64,000 bases of DNA from Agrobacterium tumefaciens (GTDB lineage: Bacteria; Pseudomonadota; Alphaproteobacteria; Rhizobiales; Rhizobiaceae), in the NCBI RefSeq assembly GCF_013337285.1, contig NZ_SUPW01000001.1, positions 62,001 through 126,000 on the forward strand. The letters are read 5' to 3'. The notes beneath the pieces were generated by a model. The model searched no databases and was not told the origin of the DNA. It saw nothing but the letters and a program-made list of their open reading frames with translations. Below, in pieces: positions 1-8,314 of this stretch; within the stretch, counting starts at the first letter, position 1, and each line of letters opens with the position of its first letter. The translations under genes were made by a program, and so were the position numbers.

Positions 1-1
1 C

Positions 2-340
2 AAGAACCTGTTCGGCGGCGCTTTTGCCGCTGATCTTGGCCTCAAGGTCCCAGAGCGCGCAATCGACCGCATTGCGGGCCGCACCCGGTTTCATCACCTG
101 CTGCAATTCCTGTCGTGTCAGGCCGGCGGCGATCTGCTCCGCCATCGCCTCGATATCGGCAACGACACCCTCGATGCTTTCGCCGTAACGCGGGTAGGGC
201 ACACATTCGCCTCTGCCGGCGAAGGAACCATCGCGGATGATGCACGTTACGACATCCGCATGCGTGCGGGTGCCGCGTGAGATCGTGAAGCTGCCGGCGA
301 CGGGGAAGCGTTCTGTTGTGGCTTGCAGGTAACGGGGCAT
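2..340 (-). CDS. Dipeptide (L-Ala-D/L-Glu-type) epimerase, N-terminal part, cut by window edge
   Basis: The reverse strand from the ATG at 340 gives 113 codons running off the left edge: it starts MPRYLQATTERFPVAGSFTI, continues with SRGTRTHADVVT and GECVPYPRYGES, and ends in the VDCALWDLEAK region. This is the capping domain and start of the barrel of enolase-superfamily dipeptide epimerases, close to muconate cycloisomerase-like enzymes. Such enzymes epimerise the second residue of dipeptides such as L-Ala-D-Glu, usually for murein peptide recycling. The catalytic Lys and metal ligands lie outside the window. It is transcribed divergently from the mla operon, with about 140 bp between the two starts. 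The family is fairly sure, the exact substrate is not. Confidence 0.75.
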   Translation of the reverse strand, partial: MPRYLQATTERFPVAGSFTISRGTRTHADVVTCIIRDGSFAGRGECVPYPRYGESIEGVVADIEAMAEQIAAGLTRQELQQVMKPGAARNAVDCALWDLEAKISGKSAAEQVL

Positions 341-483
341 GTTTTTTCACTTCCGATTGGGCGGCAAAAGACACATGACGCCAAATTTATCACGAATTGT
401 CGGCTGCCACTGTGGCTTGCCGGAGACCGAAACGTTATGAAACCTTTAAGAATCTCGTGACGGCTGCACTCGCTCGGAGCATT

Positions 484-1644
484 ATGCAAGAACAGGACAC
501 ACGGCAACAGGCGAACCCGGCCGCAATCTCCGAAGACGGTTCCGTCTCCGGCGGCGGCTTGCGTTATGTCATGAGCGGTTCCTGGCGCAACAGCAATCTC
601 TCTGGAATTTTTGAAAGCCTCGACAGGATCGAAAAGAGCAAATCCGGCGGCTCCGTCGAGATCGATCTTTCCGCTGTCGAAGCCATCGACACGACGGGTG
701 CGTGGATCATCCAGCGCCTGCGCAAGGATCTCGAGGCGAACGGCGCGACTGTGACGCTCACCGGCAACGACCGGATCGAGGACGTCATCGGTCAATTGCC
801 CGATAAGGCGGAGATGCAGGGCGAGCCCGTCGCCAAGACAGGATGGGTGGAGCGCATCTTCGCGCCGATCGGTCAGGCCGTGGTTCAGAACGGCGCGGAT
901 TTCCTGGCGGGCATGTATATTCTCGGTTCCGCCGTGCGCGGCGCGCAGATGAAGCTCGGGCGCGGCCGCGGCGTATCGCCGGCGGCGATCGTTAACCAGA
1001 TCGACCATATGGGCGTACGCGCCGTGCCGATCATCATGCTGATGTCGTTCCTGATTGGCGCGATCATCGCCCAGCAGGGCGCGTTCCAGCTGCGTTATTT
1101 CGGCGCTGAGGTCTTCGTCGTCGATCTGGTCGGCATTCTGCAATTGCGTGAAATCGGCGTTCTGCTGACCGCGATCATGATCGCCGGCCGTTCCGGCAGC
1201 GCGATCACGGCGGAAATCGGCTCGATGAAGATGCGCGAGGAGATCGACGCGCTGAAAGTGATCGGCCTCAACCCCGTTGGCGTGCTGGTGTTTCCGCGTC
1301 TCGTGGCGCTGACCATCGCGCTGCCGCTTCTGACCATCCTTGCCAATTTTGCCGCCCTTTTCGGCGCGGCCATCGTCACGCTGCTTTATTCCGGCATCAC
1401 TTTCGAGGTGTTCCTTTCGCGCCTGCATGGCGCGGTGGAGGAATCGACCATTGCCGCCGGCATGATCAAGGCGCCGTTCATGGCGCTGATCATCGGCATC
1501 GTTGCGGCGGTGGAGGGCATGAAGGTGGGCGGTTCGGCGGAATCGCTCGGCAAGCACGTTACCTCGTCGGTGGTGAAGTCCATCTTCGTCGTCATTCTGG
1601 TGGATGGTGTTTTCGCCATCTTCTACGCAGCCATCGATTTTTAG
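484..1644 (+). CDS. mlaE: MlaE-type ABC lipid transport permease with fused N-terminal STAS domain
   Basis: 386 aa. Residues about 20-100 form a STAS-like domain (VEIDLSAVEAIDTTGAWIIQ). The rest is an MlaE permease with several membrane helices and the family signatures LREIGVLLTAIMIAGRSGSA and EEIDALKVIGLNP. The complex moves phospholipids between the inner and outer membranes. In E. coli the STAS protein MlaB is a separate gene; here it is fused to the permease. I chose the ATG at 484 because GGAG lies just upstream (476-479); an in-frame start at 397 would add 29 residues without a clear ribosome site. First gene of a tight operon with the ATPase, the MCE protein and a lipoprotein. Confidence 0.93.
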   Translation: MQEQDTRQQANPAAISEDGSVSGGGLRYVMSGSWRNSNLSGIFESLDRIEKSKSGGSVEIDLSAVEAIDTTGAWIIQRLRKDLEANGATVTLTGNDRIEDVIGQLPDKAEMQGEPVAKTGWVERIFAPIGQAVVQNGADFLAGMYILGSAVRGAQMKLGRGRGVSPAAIVNQIDHMGVRAVPIIMLMSFLIGAIIAQQGAFQLRYFGAEVFVVDLVGILQLREIGVLLTAIMIAGRSGSAITAEIGSMKMREEIDALKVIGLNPVGVLVFPRLVALTIALPLLTILANFAALFGAAIVTLLYSGITFEVFLSRLHGAVEESTIAAGMIKAPFMALIIGIVAAVEGMKVGGSAESLGKHVTSSVVKSIFVVILVDGVFAIFYAAIDF

Positions 1645-1654
1645 GGAGGGCGCG

Positions 1655-2491
1655 TTGGAAACTCTGGACCAGAAACCACAAGACATCAAAACCGCAAAAG
1701 ACGGCCGCGAAGCGGTGCTTTCCGTCGAGGGCGTGACTGTCGGTTTCAACGGCCGGAACGTGCTCGAAAACCTCAACCTCGATGTCTATCGCGGCGAAAT
1801 TCTGGGCTTCATCGGCCCCTCCGGTGCGGGTAAATCCGTGTTGATGCGGGCGATTTTGCGGCTGCTGCCACGGCAGGCGGGCGCGATCCGCATTCTCGGC
1901 ACCGATTACGACAAGGCAAGCGAGGACGAGCGGATGATGCTCGACCAGCGGCTTGGCGTGCTGTTCCAGCAAGGCGCATTGTTTTCCGGCCTGACAGTGA
2001 AGGAAAACATCCAGCTGCCGATGCGGGAATATCTGGACCTGCCGAAAAAGCTGATGGATGAACTTGCCTATCTGAAGATCGAGATGGTGGGCCTGAAGCC
2101 CGATGCTGGCGACAAGTACCCGTCGGAGCTGTCAGGCGGCATGATCAAGCGCGCAGCCCTTGCCCGGGCGCTGTCGCTCGATCCCGACCTCGTTTTTCTC
2201 GATGAACCGACCTCCGGCCTCGATCCCATCGGGGCGGCGGAATTTGATATGCTGATCGCGCGCCTGCGTGATTCGCTCGGCCTGACCGTTTATATGGTGA
2301 CGCACGACCTCGACAGCCTGTTCTCCGTCTGTGACCGCATTGCGGTTCTGGGCGACAAGCGGGTTCTGGTGGAAGGGACATTGCAGGACATGTTTGCCTG
2401 CGACGACCCGTGGGTGCAGTCCTATTTCCGCGGCAAACGGGCGCGTTCTGTCGTTCTTCCGGACGGCAAACATGAAAATCCGGTGGAGTAA
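1655..2491 (+). CDS. mlaF: MlaF-type ABC transporter ATPase
   Basis: 278 aa cytoplasmic ATPase that powers the MlaE permease. It shows Walker A GPSGAGKS, Q-loop LFQQGALFSGLTV, signature LSGGM, Walker B LVFLDEPTSGLDP and the H-loop VTHDLDS. LSGGM rather than LSGGQ, and the QQGALF segment, are typical of the Mla/Ttg2A subfamily. The best start is a TTG at 1655: GGGAGGG (1644-1650) ends four bases before it and only 10 bp separate it from the mlaE stop. The longer reading from 1604 would overlap mlaE. Operon context with an MCE protein supports retrograde or anterograde phospholipid transport; the direction cannot be told from sequence. Confidence 0.93.
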   Translation: METLDQKPQDIKTAKDGREAVLSVEGVTVGFNGRNVLENLNLDVYRGEILGFIGPSGAGKSVLMRAILRLLPRQAGAIRILGTDYDKASEDERMMLDQRLGVLFQQGALFSGLTVKENIQLPMREYLDLPKKLMDELAYLKIEMVGLKPDAGDKYPSELSGGMIKRAALARALSLDPDLVFLDEPTSGLDPIGAAEFDMLIARLRDSLGLTVYMVTHDLDSLFSVCDRIAVLGDKRVLVEGTLQDMFACDDPWVQSYFRGKRARSVVLPDGKHENPVE

Positions 2492-2498
2492 CAGAAGC

Positions 2499-3869
2499 AT
2501 GGAAACCAAGGCGAACTACACCATAGTCGGAATTTTCACGCTGATCGTGATCGCCGCCGCATTCGGCTTCGTTTACTGGATGGCGGAATTCGGCCGTGGC
2601 GGCCCGACGGCGCAGCTCGTGGTGCGTATTCCCGGCTCCGCCAACGGTCTTTCGGTCGGCTCGCCAGTGCGTTTCAACGGTATTCCCGTCGGTACGGTGC
2701 GCGGGCTTGCCATCGACCGCGACGACCCTGCTTATTCCATCGCCTTTACCGAGGTGCAGGCGGATGCGCCGGTGTTCCCTTCCACACGCGCCGTGCTTGA
2801 AATCCAGGGCCTGACGGGGGCTGCTTATATCGAGCTTTCCGGCGGCAACAAGGCTGACGAACGCATTCTGCAGAAAGCCGTCGAAAGCGGCGTTCCTGCC
2901 GAATTGACGGCCGATCTTTCCAGCGTCACCAACCTGCTCGCCACCGCCGATAAGATCCTGAAACGCGCCGATGGCGCTATCGGCGAATTGCAGGGTTTCG
3001 TGCAGGATGCCCGTGGTCCTCTGACACAGACGGTGCGCAACGCCGAGAAGTTCTCCGATGCGCTGGCGGCCAATTCCGACGGCATCAAGAATTTCATTTC
3101 AAGCCTCAGCTCGCTTTCCACCACCGTGCAATCGGTCTCGGTGCGCCTCGACGGCACGCTGACCGCTGTTGAGGATCTGGTGAAGGCGGTGGATGCCGGC
3201 AAGATCGATTCCATCCTGTCGAATGTCGACAAGGTGACGAAGGATGTGGCGTCGGCTTCCAGCGATATTCAGGGCATCATGGAGACGGTGCAGAGTACGG
3301 CGCGTAATTTCGAGGCGGCGAGCACGGAAGTGCAGACCGTGGTGAAGCGCGCGGATGAGCTCTTGGCGTCCGTTGATCCGGCCAAGGTCAGCACCGTGGT
3401 TGGCGATGTTTCGGCGGCGACCGCCGATGCGCGTGATGCGGTGGCGAATTTCAAGCGGATTGCCGATGATGTCGGTGCCCGCCGCGCCGATATCGACCAG
3501 GCGGTTTCCGACTTCACCGACATGGGGCGAAAGCTGAACCTTGCCTCCAGCCGCGTCGATGGCATTCTCGCCAAGGTGGACGGCATGCTGGGCACCGATG
3601 ACGCCAATTCGCTGTTTGCCAAGGCGCGCGAGACACTTACTTCGTTCAAGGCCGTAGCCGACAATCTCAATGCCCGCATCGGGCCGATTGCCGACAATCT
3701 GACCCGCTTCTCCAGCTCCGGCCTCAAGGATTTCCAGGCGCTGATTGGCAGCACTCGGGTGACCGTCGACAATCTCAACAATGCCATCACCAATATCGAC
3801 CGCGATCCGCAGCGGTTGATTTTCGGCGGCGAAACCGTGAAACAATATGACGGCAGAACAAGGCGCTAA
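2499..3869 (+). CDS. mlaD: MCE-domain protein (MlaD-like), long form
   Basis: 456 aa. One N-terminal membrane helix (about 8-28) is followed by a single MCE domain (about 38-118, SANGLSVGSPVRFNGIPVGTV). A C-terminal region of roughly 300 residues follows, rich in Ala, Asp, Val and Ser with repeated heptad-like segments, predicted here to be long helices. E. coli MlaD is about 180 aa, so this is a much longer periplasmic protein, possibly a tunnel or bridge reaching towards the outer membrane. It starts 7 bp after mlaF. No separate mlaC-like periplasmic carrier follows. The MCE identity is firm; the bridging role is inference. Confidence 0.9.
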   Translation: METKANYTIVGIFTLIVIAAAFGFVYWMAEFGRGGPTAQLVVRIPGSANGLSVGSPVRFNGIPVGTVRGLAIDRDDPAYSIAFTEVQADAPVFPSTRAVLEIQGLTGAAYIELSGGNKADERILQKAVESGVPAELTADLSSVTNLLATADKILKRADGAIGELQGFVQDARGPLTQTVRNAEKFSDALAANSDGIKNFISSLSSLSTTVQSVSVRLDGTLTAVEDLVKAVDAGKIDSILSNVDKVTKDVASASSDIQGIMETVQSTARNFEAASTEVQTVVKRADELLASVDPAKVSTVVGDVSAATADARDAVANFKRIADDVGARRADIDQAVSDFTDMGRKLNLASSRVDGILAKVDGMLGTDDANSLFAKARETLTSFKAVADNLNARIGPIADNLTRFSSSGLKDFQALIGSTRVTVDNLNNAITNIDRDPQRLIFGGETVKQYDGRTRR

Positions 3870-3884
3870 GAGGGGTATGGGCCA

Positions 3885-4490
3885 ATGACACGATCGATGA
3901 CCGGCCATAAACGCCGTGCCCTTATTCTGGCTCCGCTGCTTGCCGCGCTGCTGGCCGGCTGTGCCGGTGCGCCAAAGAACGACACGTTCGATCTTTCCGT
4001 GTCTTCGGCGACGGTAACGCAGGGGCCTTCGCTGAAAGGCCGGCAATTGCTGATTGCCGACCCGACCGCGCTCAAGGCGCTGGACAGCGAAAATATCGTG
4101 GTGCGTCTCTCCGGTTCGGAAGTGCAATATCTCGGCAATTCGCAATGGAGCGACCGCCTGCCGCGCATGGTGCAATCCAAGCTCGTGGAAGCTTTCGAAG
4201 ACACCGGCAAGCTCGGCGGCGTCGGCCGTCCGGGGCAGGGGCTGGCGATCGACTATCAGGTCGTGACCGATATCCGCGCCTTCGAGGTGGATACGGCGAG
4301 AAACATCGCCAATATCGAAATGTCGGTGAAGCTTCTGAACGACCGTAACGGCACGGTGAAGGCGCAGGAAGTGTTCCGTGCCAGCGCCCGTGTCAGTGGT
4401 TCCGGCAACGCCAATTTCGTGAAGGCGCTGGATCAGGCGTTTGCCTCAGCCACGCGGGAGATCGTGGCCTGGACGCTGAAGTCGCTTTAA
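3885..4490 (+). CDS. ABC-type transport auxiliary lipoprotein
   Basis: 201 aa. A basic start, a hydrophobic segment and a lipobox LLAGC (Cys about residue 26) mark an outer-membrane-directed lipoprotein. The mature part (KGRQLLIADPTALKALDSEN, then SEVQYLGNSQWSDRLPRMVQ) matches the ABC-type transport auxiliary lipoprotein family, which includes PqiC-like partners of MCE systems. It follows the MCE gene by 15 bp, the last gene of the mla operon, so it probably receives or anchors the MCE protein at the outer membrane. An in-frame ATG at 3897 is an alternative start and would keep the signal peptide. Confidence 0.85.
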   Translation: MTRSMTGHKRRALILAPLLAALLAGCAGAPKNDTFDLSVSSATVTQGPSLKGRQLLIADPTALKALDSENIVVRLSGSEVQYLGNSQWSDRLPRMVQSKLVEAFEDTGKLGGVGRPGQGLAIDYQVVTDIRAFEVDTARNIANIEMSVKLLNDRNGTVKAQEVFRASARVSGSGNANFVKALDQAFASATREIVAWTLKSL

Positions 4491-4594
4491 GCCTTCGCGG
4501 CGGTCATCAGCGCTATAAGAAATTGCCTTATGTTCCGGGCAGGGCTGGTTGATGACCGGTCTTGTGCGCAATGTTTCTGATCCGCGAGTTTCTG

Positions 4595-5563
4595 ATGCGA
4601 TTTCTGGTGGTTTTTTGGCTTCTTCTGCTTTCCGTTCTTTCCGGGACGGGCGTTGCCACGGCCGCTGGCCTGCGGTTGATCGAGGTTCCATCTGCTGGGA
4701 GCAAAGCGTCGATCAGGGCTGCTGTCTGGTCGCCCTGTGCGGCAACGCCGGTGGAAACACGTATCGGTCCCTTCGTACTGCCTGCGGTGCGCGATTGCCC
4801 GATCGTTGAAGGGCAATATCCGCTTATCGTCATTTCCCATGGTTTCGCAGGTACCTATTTCAGCCACCGCGATACGGCGGCGGCGCTGGCGGATGCCGGT
4901 TTCATCGTCGCGGCGCTCAATCATCCCGGCGATAATGCGCTCGATATGAAGCGGGCAGGCGAGCTTTCCGCGCTGACTGACCGGCCGGCGGATATTGTCC
5001 GCCTGCTTGATCATATGCTGACAAACTGGAAAGAGGCCGGCTTTATCGATGCCGGGCGGATCGGTGTCTTCGGATTTTCGCGCGGTGGTTATACGGCGCT
5101 GGTGCTTGCCGGCGGTGTACCGGATTTTTTAAACAGCAGATTGCCATGCCCGGACGAGCAGGCGGCGATATGCGCGCAGATGCGGGACAAAAGCGCTGTT
5201 GCGAAAGACCGGGTTCACGATAAGCGGGTGAGGGCCGTGGCTGTTGCGGACCCGCTCAATGCCTTTCCCGGCGCCGAAAATCTGAAAAATATCGGTATTC
5301 CCGTCCAGCTGTGGAGCTCGGAAGAGGGCGGTGATGGCATTGTGCCGCAGGATATAGCGAGATTGCGCGACGAACTGCCGGGCAAACCGGACTATCGGAC
5401 GGTGAAGGATGCGGGGCATTTTTCGTTCATCGCGCCTTGTCCCGCCGAAATGGCAAAAGCCCTGCCGCAGATTTGCAACGATGCGCCCGGTTTTGACCGG
5501 GCAGAGTTTCATCGCAGTTTCAACGCCGATGTCGTTAGCTTTTTCAAGGCATCGCTGCGCTGA
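4595..5563 (+). CDS. Secreted alpha/beta hydrolase (dienelactone-hydrolase/PAF-AH-like)
   Basis: About 322 aa from the ATG at 4595; in-frame ATGs at 4562 and 4571 are possible but do not improve the signal peptide. Residues 1-23 are a hydrophobic signal sequence ending in TAAG. The core shows the strand YPLIVISHGFAGTYFSHRDT, the nucleophile elbow GFSRGG and a late DAGHFSF segment that supplies the catalytic His. These are alpha/beta hydrolase features of the predicted dienelactone hydrolase / platelet-activating-factor acetylhydrolase type. The substrate is unknown. It lies on the same strand as the mla operon, about 100 bp downstream, and may or may not be co-transcribed. Confidence 0.8.
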   Translation: MRFLVVFWLLLLSVLSGTGVATAAGLRLIEVPSAGSKASIRAAVWSPCAATPVETRIGPFVLPAVRDCPIVEGQYPLIVISHGFAGTYFSHRDTAAALADAGFIVAALNHPGDNALDMKRAGELSALTDRPADIVRLLDHMLTNWKEAGFIDAGRIGVFGFSRGGYTALVLAGGVPDFLNSRLPCPDEQAAICAQMRDKSAVAKDRVHDKRVRAVAVADPLNAFPGAENLKNIGIPVQLWSSEEGGDGIVPQDIARLRDELPGKPDYRTVKDAGHFSFIAPCPAEMAKALPQICNDAPGFDRAEFHRSFNADVVSFFKASLR

Positions 5564-5595
5564 AATCTTACCCTCCCGCGCCGGGGCGCCGTCGA

Positions 5596-6030
5596 TCAGA
5601 CGGCGTCCTGCGATTGCCATTCCGGCAGCGGGAAAATCCGGTCATAGCTCCAGTTGAAGACAAAAGCATAGACCACGTAAAACAGCGCAAACGAAATATC
5701 CATCACCAGCGCATGGGCAAGGCTGATGCCGAGATACCAGGCGATGAAGGGCATCAACACAATCAGCAGGCCGAGTTCGAACAGCAGGGCGTGTGCGACG
5801 CGGATGGCGGGCGTCTTCAGCGTCGTGCCCTTCAGCCGCTGCATGGCATGGTCGAAGCCGAGATTGTATATATAGTTCCAGGCGGTGGCGAGTGTGGCGC
5901 TGACGAGGCCAACCATGCCGATATCTTCCATGGGCATGCCAAAGACGAGAGCGCCAAGTGGCACGACGAGCAAAAGGCCGATGATTTCGAAGCTGAGCGC
6001 GTGGCGAATACGATCTTGCAGGGAGCGCAA
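5596..6030 (-). CDS. PACE-family efflux transporter (bacterial transmembrane pair domain)
   Basis: 144 aa with four membrane helices arranged as two tandem pairs. The diagnostic motifs of the proteobacterial antimicrobial compound efflux family are visible: RIRHALSFE in helix 1, WNYIYNLGFD after helix 2, RVAHALLFELGL in helix 3 and FNWSYDRIFP near the C terminus. Family members such as AceI export small biocides (chlorhexidine, acriflavine, polyamines) by proton exchange; the substrate here is unknown. It converges with the hydrolase upstream, with 32 bp between the stops. Length is normal for the family. Confidence 0.9.
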   Translation of the reverse strand: MRSLQDRIRHALSFEIIGLLLVVPLGALVFGMPMEDIGMVGLVSATLATAWNYIYNLGFDHAMQRLKGTTLKTPAIRVAHALLFELGLLIVLMPFIAWYLGISLAHALVMDISFALFYVVYAFVFNWSYDRIFPLPEWQSQDAV

Positions 6031-6172
6031 TTTATTCTCCGGTATGTGACCGGGCCGTCCCGCATGCTGTCGCCATGATGGCCGAGGTCGTCCTCGCGGT
6101 GAGGCATATAGAGGTTTTTGGCGAAATTTTCAAGCGTTGGGGGGATGGATGGGATCGGGAGTGCGCCGCTTG

Positions 6173-6296
6173 TTTCTTCTCCCCGCCGGGGAGAAGGTCG
6201 CGGCAGCGGGATGAGGGGACGAGGGTAGAGATATACGGAGAGCTTGCCCCCTCATCCGACCCTTCGGGCCACCTTCTCCCCGGCGGGGAGAAGAAA
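6173..6296. repeat. RIME-like palindromic intergenic repeat
   Basis: A perfect 26-bp inverted repeat lies at 6173-6198 and 6271-6296. Each arm is itself nearly palindromic (a TTCTCCCC / GGGGAGAA core), with about 70 bp between the arms. The layout resembles the rhizobial intergenic mosaic elements (RIME). The surrounding gene-free stretch from 6031 to 6701 holds only weak reading frames that I do not believe are genes. Confidence 0.75.
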
Positions 6297-6701
6297 CACG
6301 TGGCGGCGTCTTGCCCTCTCTCGGCGGCAAAGAAATTGCGATGCGGAACAAGAACTGTGTTTTTTCGTTATCGCTCATGGAAGGAGGCGCGCCATGCAGC
6401 AGAATTCCTCTGATGGAAGAACGATCAAGGCCGCCAACACGGCAAAGGTTTCGACTTACACGCCCAGTCTCATTTCCCTCAAGGGGAGTTATGTGGCGAT
6501 GATATTTCGCCGGCCGCTTTGCCGAAATCCGCTGGATGTGCGGAAAAAATAAGGGCGATACAATCACCATCGCTCCCATGCACATCAATGATGACGACTG
6601 CCGAAATGATCTAGTGCTTTAGATGTCTCTAAAGTGTGATTTTCAATCCGGGTCGTCTCCACCTAGACTGGAGATCGCCACGAAAGCGAAGGGAGAATGA
6701 C

Positions 6702-6953
6702 ATGAAATCAGTTCTCATTATCGCCGCTGTCTTTGGTTTTTCCGCCAGTGCAGCGCTTGCGGAATGCGCAGGTCATGAAAAGATCAACGCTTCCGTTCCT
6801 GCCGTCGACCGTGAATTTAAAACCGCAAGCATCGTTCCGCCGACGGAACCGGTGGACAAGCCCGTCGTCATCCTGAAAAAGACCGACCGCCTTCCAGCGG
6901 CAACGGTTGCGACGACCGGCGAGCCCGAAGCCGCAATGCAGCGCATGCAATAA
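6702..6953 (+). CDS. Small secreted protein, unknown function
   Basis: 83 aa. A signal peptide of about 20 residues (SVLIIAAVFGFSASAALA) precedes a mature part of about 60 residues rich in Pro, Thr, Val and Glu with one Cys (EHAECAG-like start, KPVVILKKTDRLP in the middle). The start at 6702 has GGGAGA a few bases upstream; a longer reading from 6636 has no such site. A clean intrinsic terminator follows 27 bp after the stop, so this is a complete one-gene unit. I do not recognise the family; a periplasmic location is the only inference. Confidence 0.7.
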   Translation: MKSVLIIAAVFGFSASAALAECAGHEKINASVPAVDREFKTASIVPPTEPVDKPVVILKKTDRLPAATVATTGEPEAAMQRMQ

Positions 6954-6980
6954 GACAAGACGATAACCTCTTCATTCTGG

Positions 6981-7020
6981 AAATCCCGTGCGTGAGGTAA
7001 TCCGCACGGGATTTGCTTTT
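6981..7020 (+). terminator. Intrinsic terminator of the small secreted gene
   Basis: A perfect 12-bp stem (6981-6992 with 7003-7014) with a 10-base loop, followed by TGCTTTT. It lies directly downstream of the stop at 6953. Confidence 0.8.
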
Positions 7021-7147
7021 GGAACAGGCGAGACAAGCGAGCCACTCGGTTGCGACTCCATGCAAGTAAGCCGTTTGCCGCCGCTTCGGTACGTCCCCGG
7101 ACCATGTCTTTGCCCGTGAGCAGTGCCGTTGACGTTCGCAGATTTGA

Positions 7148-7336
7148 TCAGCTGTCGAGCTTCAGCGAGAGCTGCTTCGGTCCCTCGTTCTTTTTCAGCA
7201 CGTAAAGCGGCCGGGTGATGATGACTTCCGTTCGCCGCTGCAACTCGCGACGCCGTTCCAGCGCACGCTCGCGCATATCGCGGGAGCGGGCGACGACGGA
7301 GAGGGCATTCTCTATGGTTGCGTCTGCAGTGTTCAT
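7148..7336 (-). CDS. Small basic protein of 62 aa, unknown, candidate SOS-regulated
   Basis: 62 aa, strongly charged, starting MNTADATIENALSVVARSRD and followed by an Arg/Glu-rich helix (RERALERRRELQRR) and a short TRPLYVLKKN segment. The start at 7336 is supported by a perfect GGAGGT at 7342-7347 on the same strand. Upstream lie a TTGACA -35 element and a GAAC-N7-GAAC box that matches the alphaproteobacterial LexA consensus. I do not recognise the protein. It has no signal peptide or membrane helix, so it is probably cytoplasmic. Being a small, damage-linked gene with a strong ribosome site, it could be a checkpoint-like or toxin-like peptide, but that is inference only. Confidence 0.7.
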   Translation of the reverse strand: MNTADATIENALSVVARSRDMRERALERRRELQRRTEVIITRPLYVLKKNEGPKQLSLKLDS

Positions 7337-7352
7337 CGCTGACCTCCATAAT

Positions 7353-7390
7353 GTTCACTTTATGTTCTCATTATTGGTCGCTTGTGTCAA
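7353..7390 (-). promoter_or_regulatory. Promoter with LexA-type (GAAC-N7-GAAC) box
   Basis: On the minus strand TTGACA (7385-7390) serves as a -35 element. The direct repeat GAAC-N7-GAAC (7353-7367) covers the expected -10 region and start site. GTTC/GAAC direct repeats spaced by seven bases are the known LexA operator in alphaproteobacteria. About two such 8-base matches are expected by chance in 64 kb on both strands, so position is the main argument. Confidence 0.55.
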
Positions 7391-7630
7391 CACTATGGCG
7401 CGCTCGCTGGCCAGCAATCGATGCGCTCTGCGGAATTGGCTGACCCGGAATGCGGCTGGCGGTCTTGCGGCACTATTGGCGCGCGAGGCTGGCTTCGCCT
7501 GAGTGATTGCTTTCGCCATGCGACCTAAGGTTCCGGCAGCGTCGGTGAGGACACTCCGGGCGTAAAGGGTCGATTGTCGTGATGATATCTGGATGACGCG
7601 GGCGCTGCTTCCGCCCGGCTTCAGATGAGA

Positions 7631-7861
7631 TCAAGAGAGGGAACGTTGATCCAACAATGCGGGGCCACCGGCAGACAATAGCTCGGTGAGATGTTCGCTG
7701 GCGAGTGCTACGATAGCAAGCGCAGCCTGCTGGCGGTTCCAGCCGGCGCTTTCCGCTTTTTCAATAAGGCCCTGGATGGAGGGTTCCAGCGCGAACTGGC
7801 ACTCGGCCTGGTAGTCCATTGTGTCGATCGAAAGCGACGGGGAATTGATTGCGGCCCGCAT
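7631..7861 (-). CDS. Small hypothetical protein, 76 aa
   Basis: 76 aa from the ATG at 7861, which has GGGAG about 10 bases upstream; a longer frame from 7966 lacks a ribosome site. The C-terminal two thirds (PSIQGLIEKAESAGWNRQQA, then LASEHLTELLSA) form an amphipathic helical region that I associate with small conserved rhizobial proteins of unknown function. There is no signal peptide or membrane helix. The 294 bp between it and the gene at 7148 contain nothing else I can support. Function unknown. Confidence 0.65.
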   Translation of the reverse strand: MRAAINSPSLSIDTMDYQAECQFALEPSIQGLIEKAESAGWNRQQAALAIVALASEHLTELLSAGGPALLDQRSLS

Positions 7862-8062
7862 CCTTTGGTCTCCCTGTTTTCCGTCATGCCCAGCAAACGC
7901 AAAACGCAAATCGGAACATGCACATTCAGAGGCCGGTGATATAGGGAATACCCGTCGGGTCCACATATCACTGGCAGCGAATCCCCCAGCAGGCGGAGTT
8001 AACGGTAAGTGCTGATCGCTGTCAACGAACGCGCGGTAGCGATGGCGCTGCGACGCGCTTTT

Positions 8063-8314
8063 TCAGAGCCGTCCATTCCGGAACGGTTTTCGTCTCCAGA
8101 CGAGCAGAGCCATGACGTAAAGCGCGAAAAGTATGAACCATGCGACCGGAAGCACCATAAACAGCGCCGCATAAGCGCAATTTCCCTCAAAACAGGAGCC
8201 GAGCAGCCCGGAATCGGCAAGCGCTGCCGACAATAAAAACGCACATATTCCGCTCCCGACCGCGCCGAGGACGAACAGCAATATGTTGATGATCAATCTC
8301 ATGGTGCCAATCAT
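8063..8314 (-). CDS. Small membrane protein, 83 aa
   Basis: 83 aa with two strongly hydrophobic segments: residues about 6-30 (LIINILLFVLGAVGSGICAF) and about 48-70 (ALFMVLPVAWFILFALYVMA). A short loop between them holds two Cys (GSCFEGNC), and the tail is basic (WRRKPFRNGRL). The topology suggests a two-helix inner-membrane protein with a periplasmic Cys-containing loop. The start could be 8314 or the in-frame ATG at 8302; neither has a good ribosome site. The family is not recognised. Confidence 0.6.
   Translation of the reverse strand: MIGTMRLIINILLFVLGAVGSGICAFLLSAALADSGLLGSCFEGNCAYAALFMVLPVAWFILFALYVMALLVWRRKPFRNGRL

Noticed and set aside
247-1776. 509-aa reading frame antisense to mlaE
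   Set aside because: It mirrors mlaE codon structure in a GC-rich genome, has no domain and no ribosome site; mlaE itself is certain.
6130-6588. 152-aa minus-strand frame in the gene-free region
   Set aside because: It crosses the palindromic repeat and has no signal, domain or ribosome site.
7395-7502. 35-aa plus-strand frame divergent from the SOS-like box
   Set aside because: No ribosome site and no distinctive sequence; the box and -35 point to the minus-strand gene.
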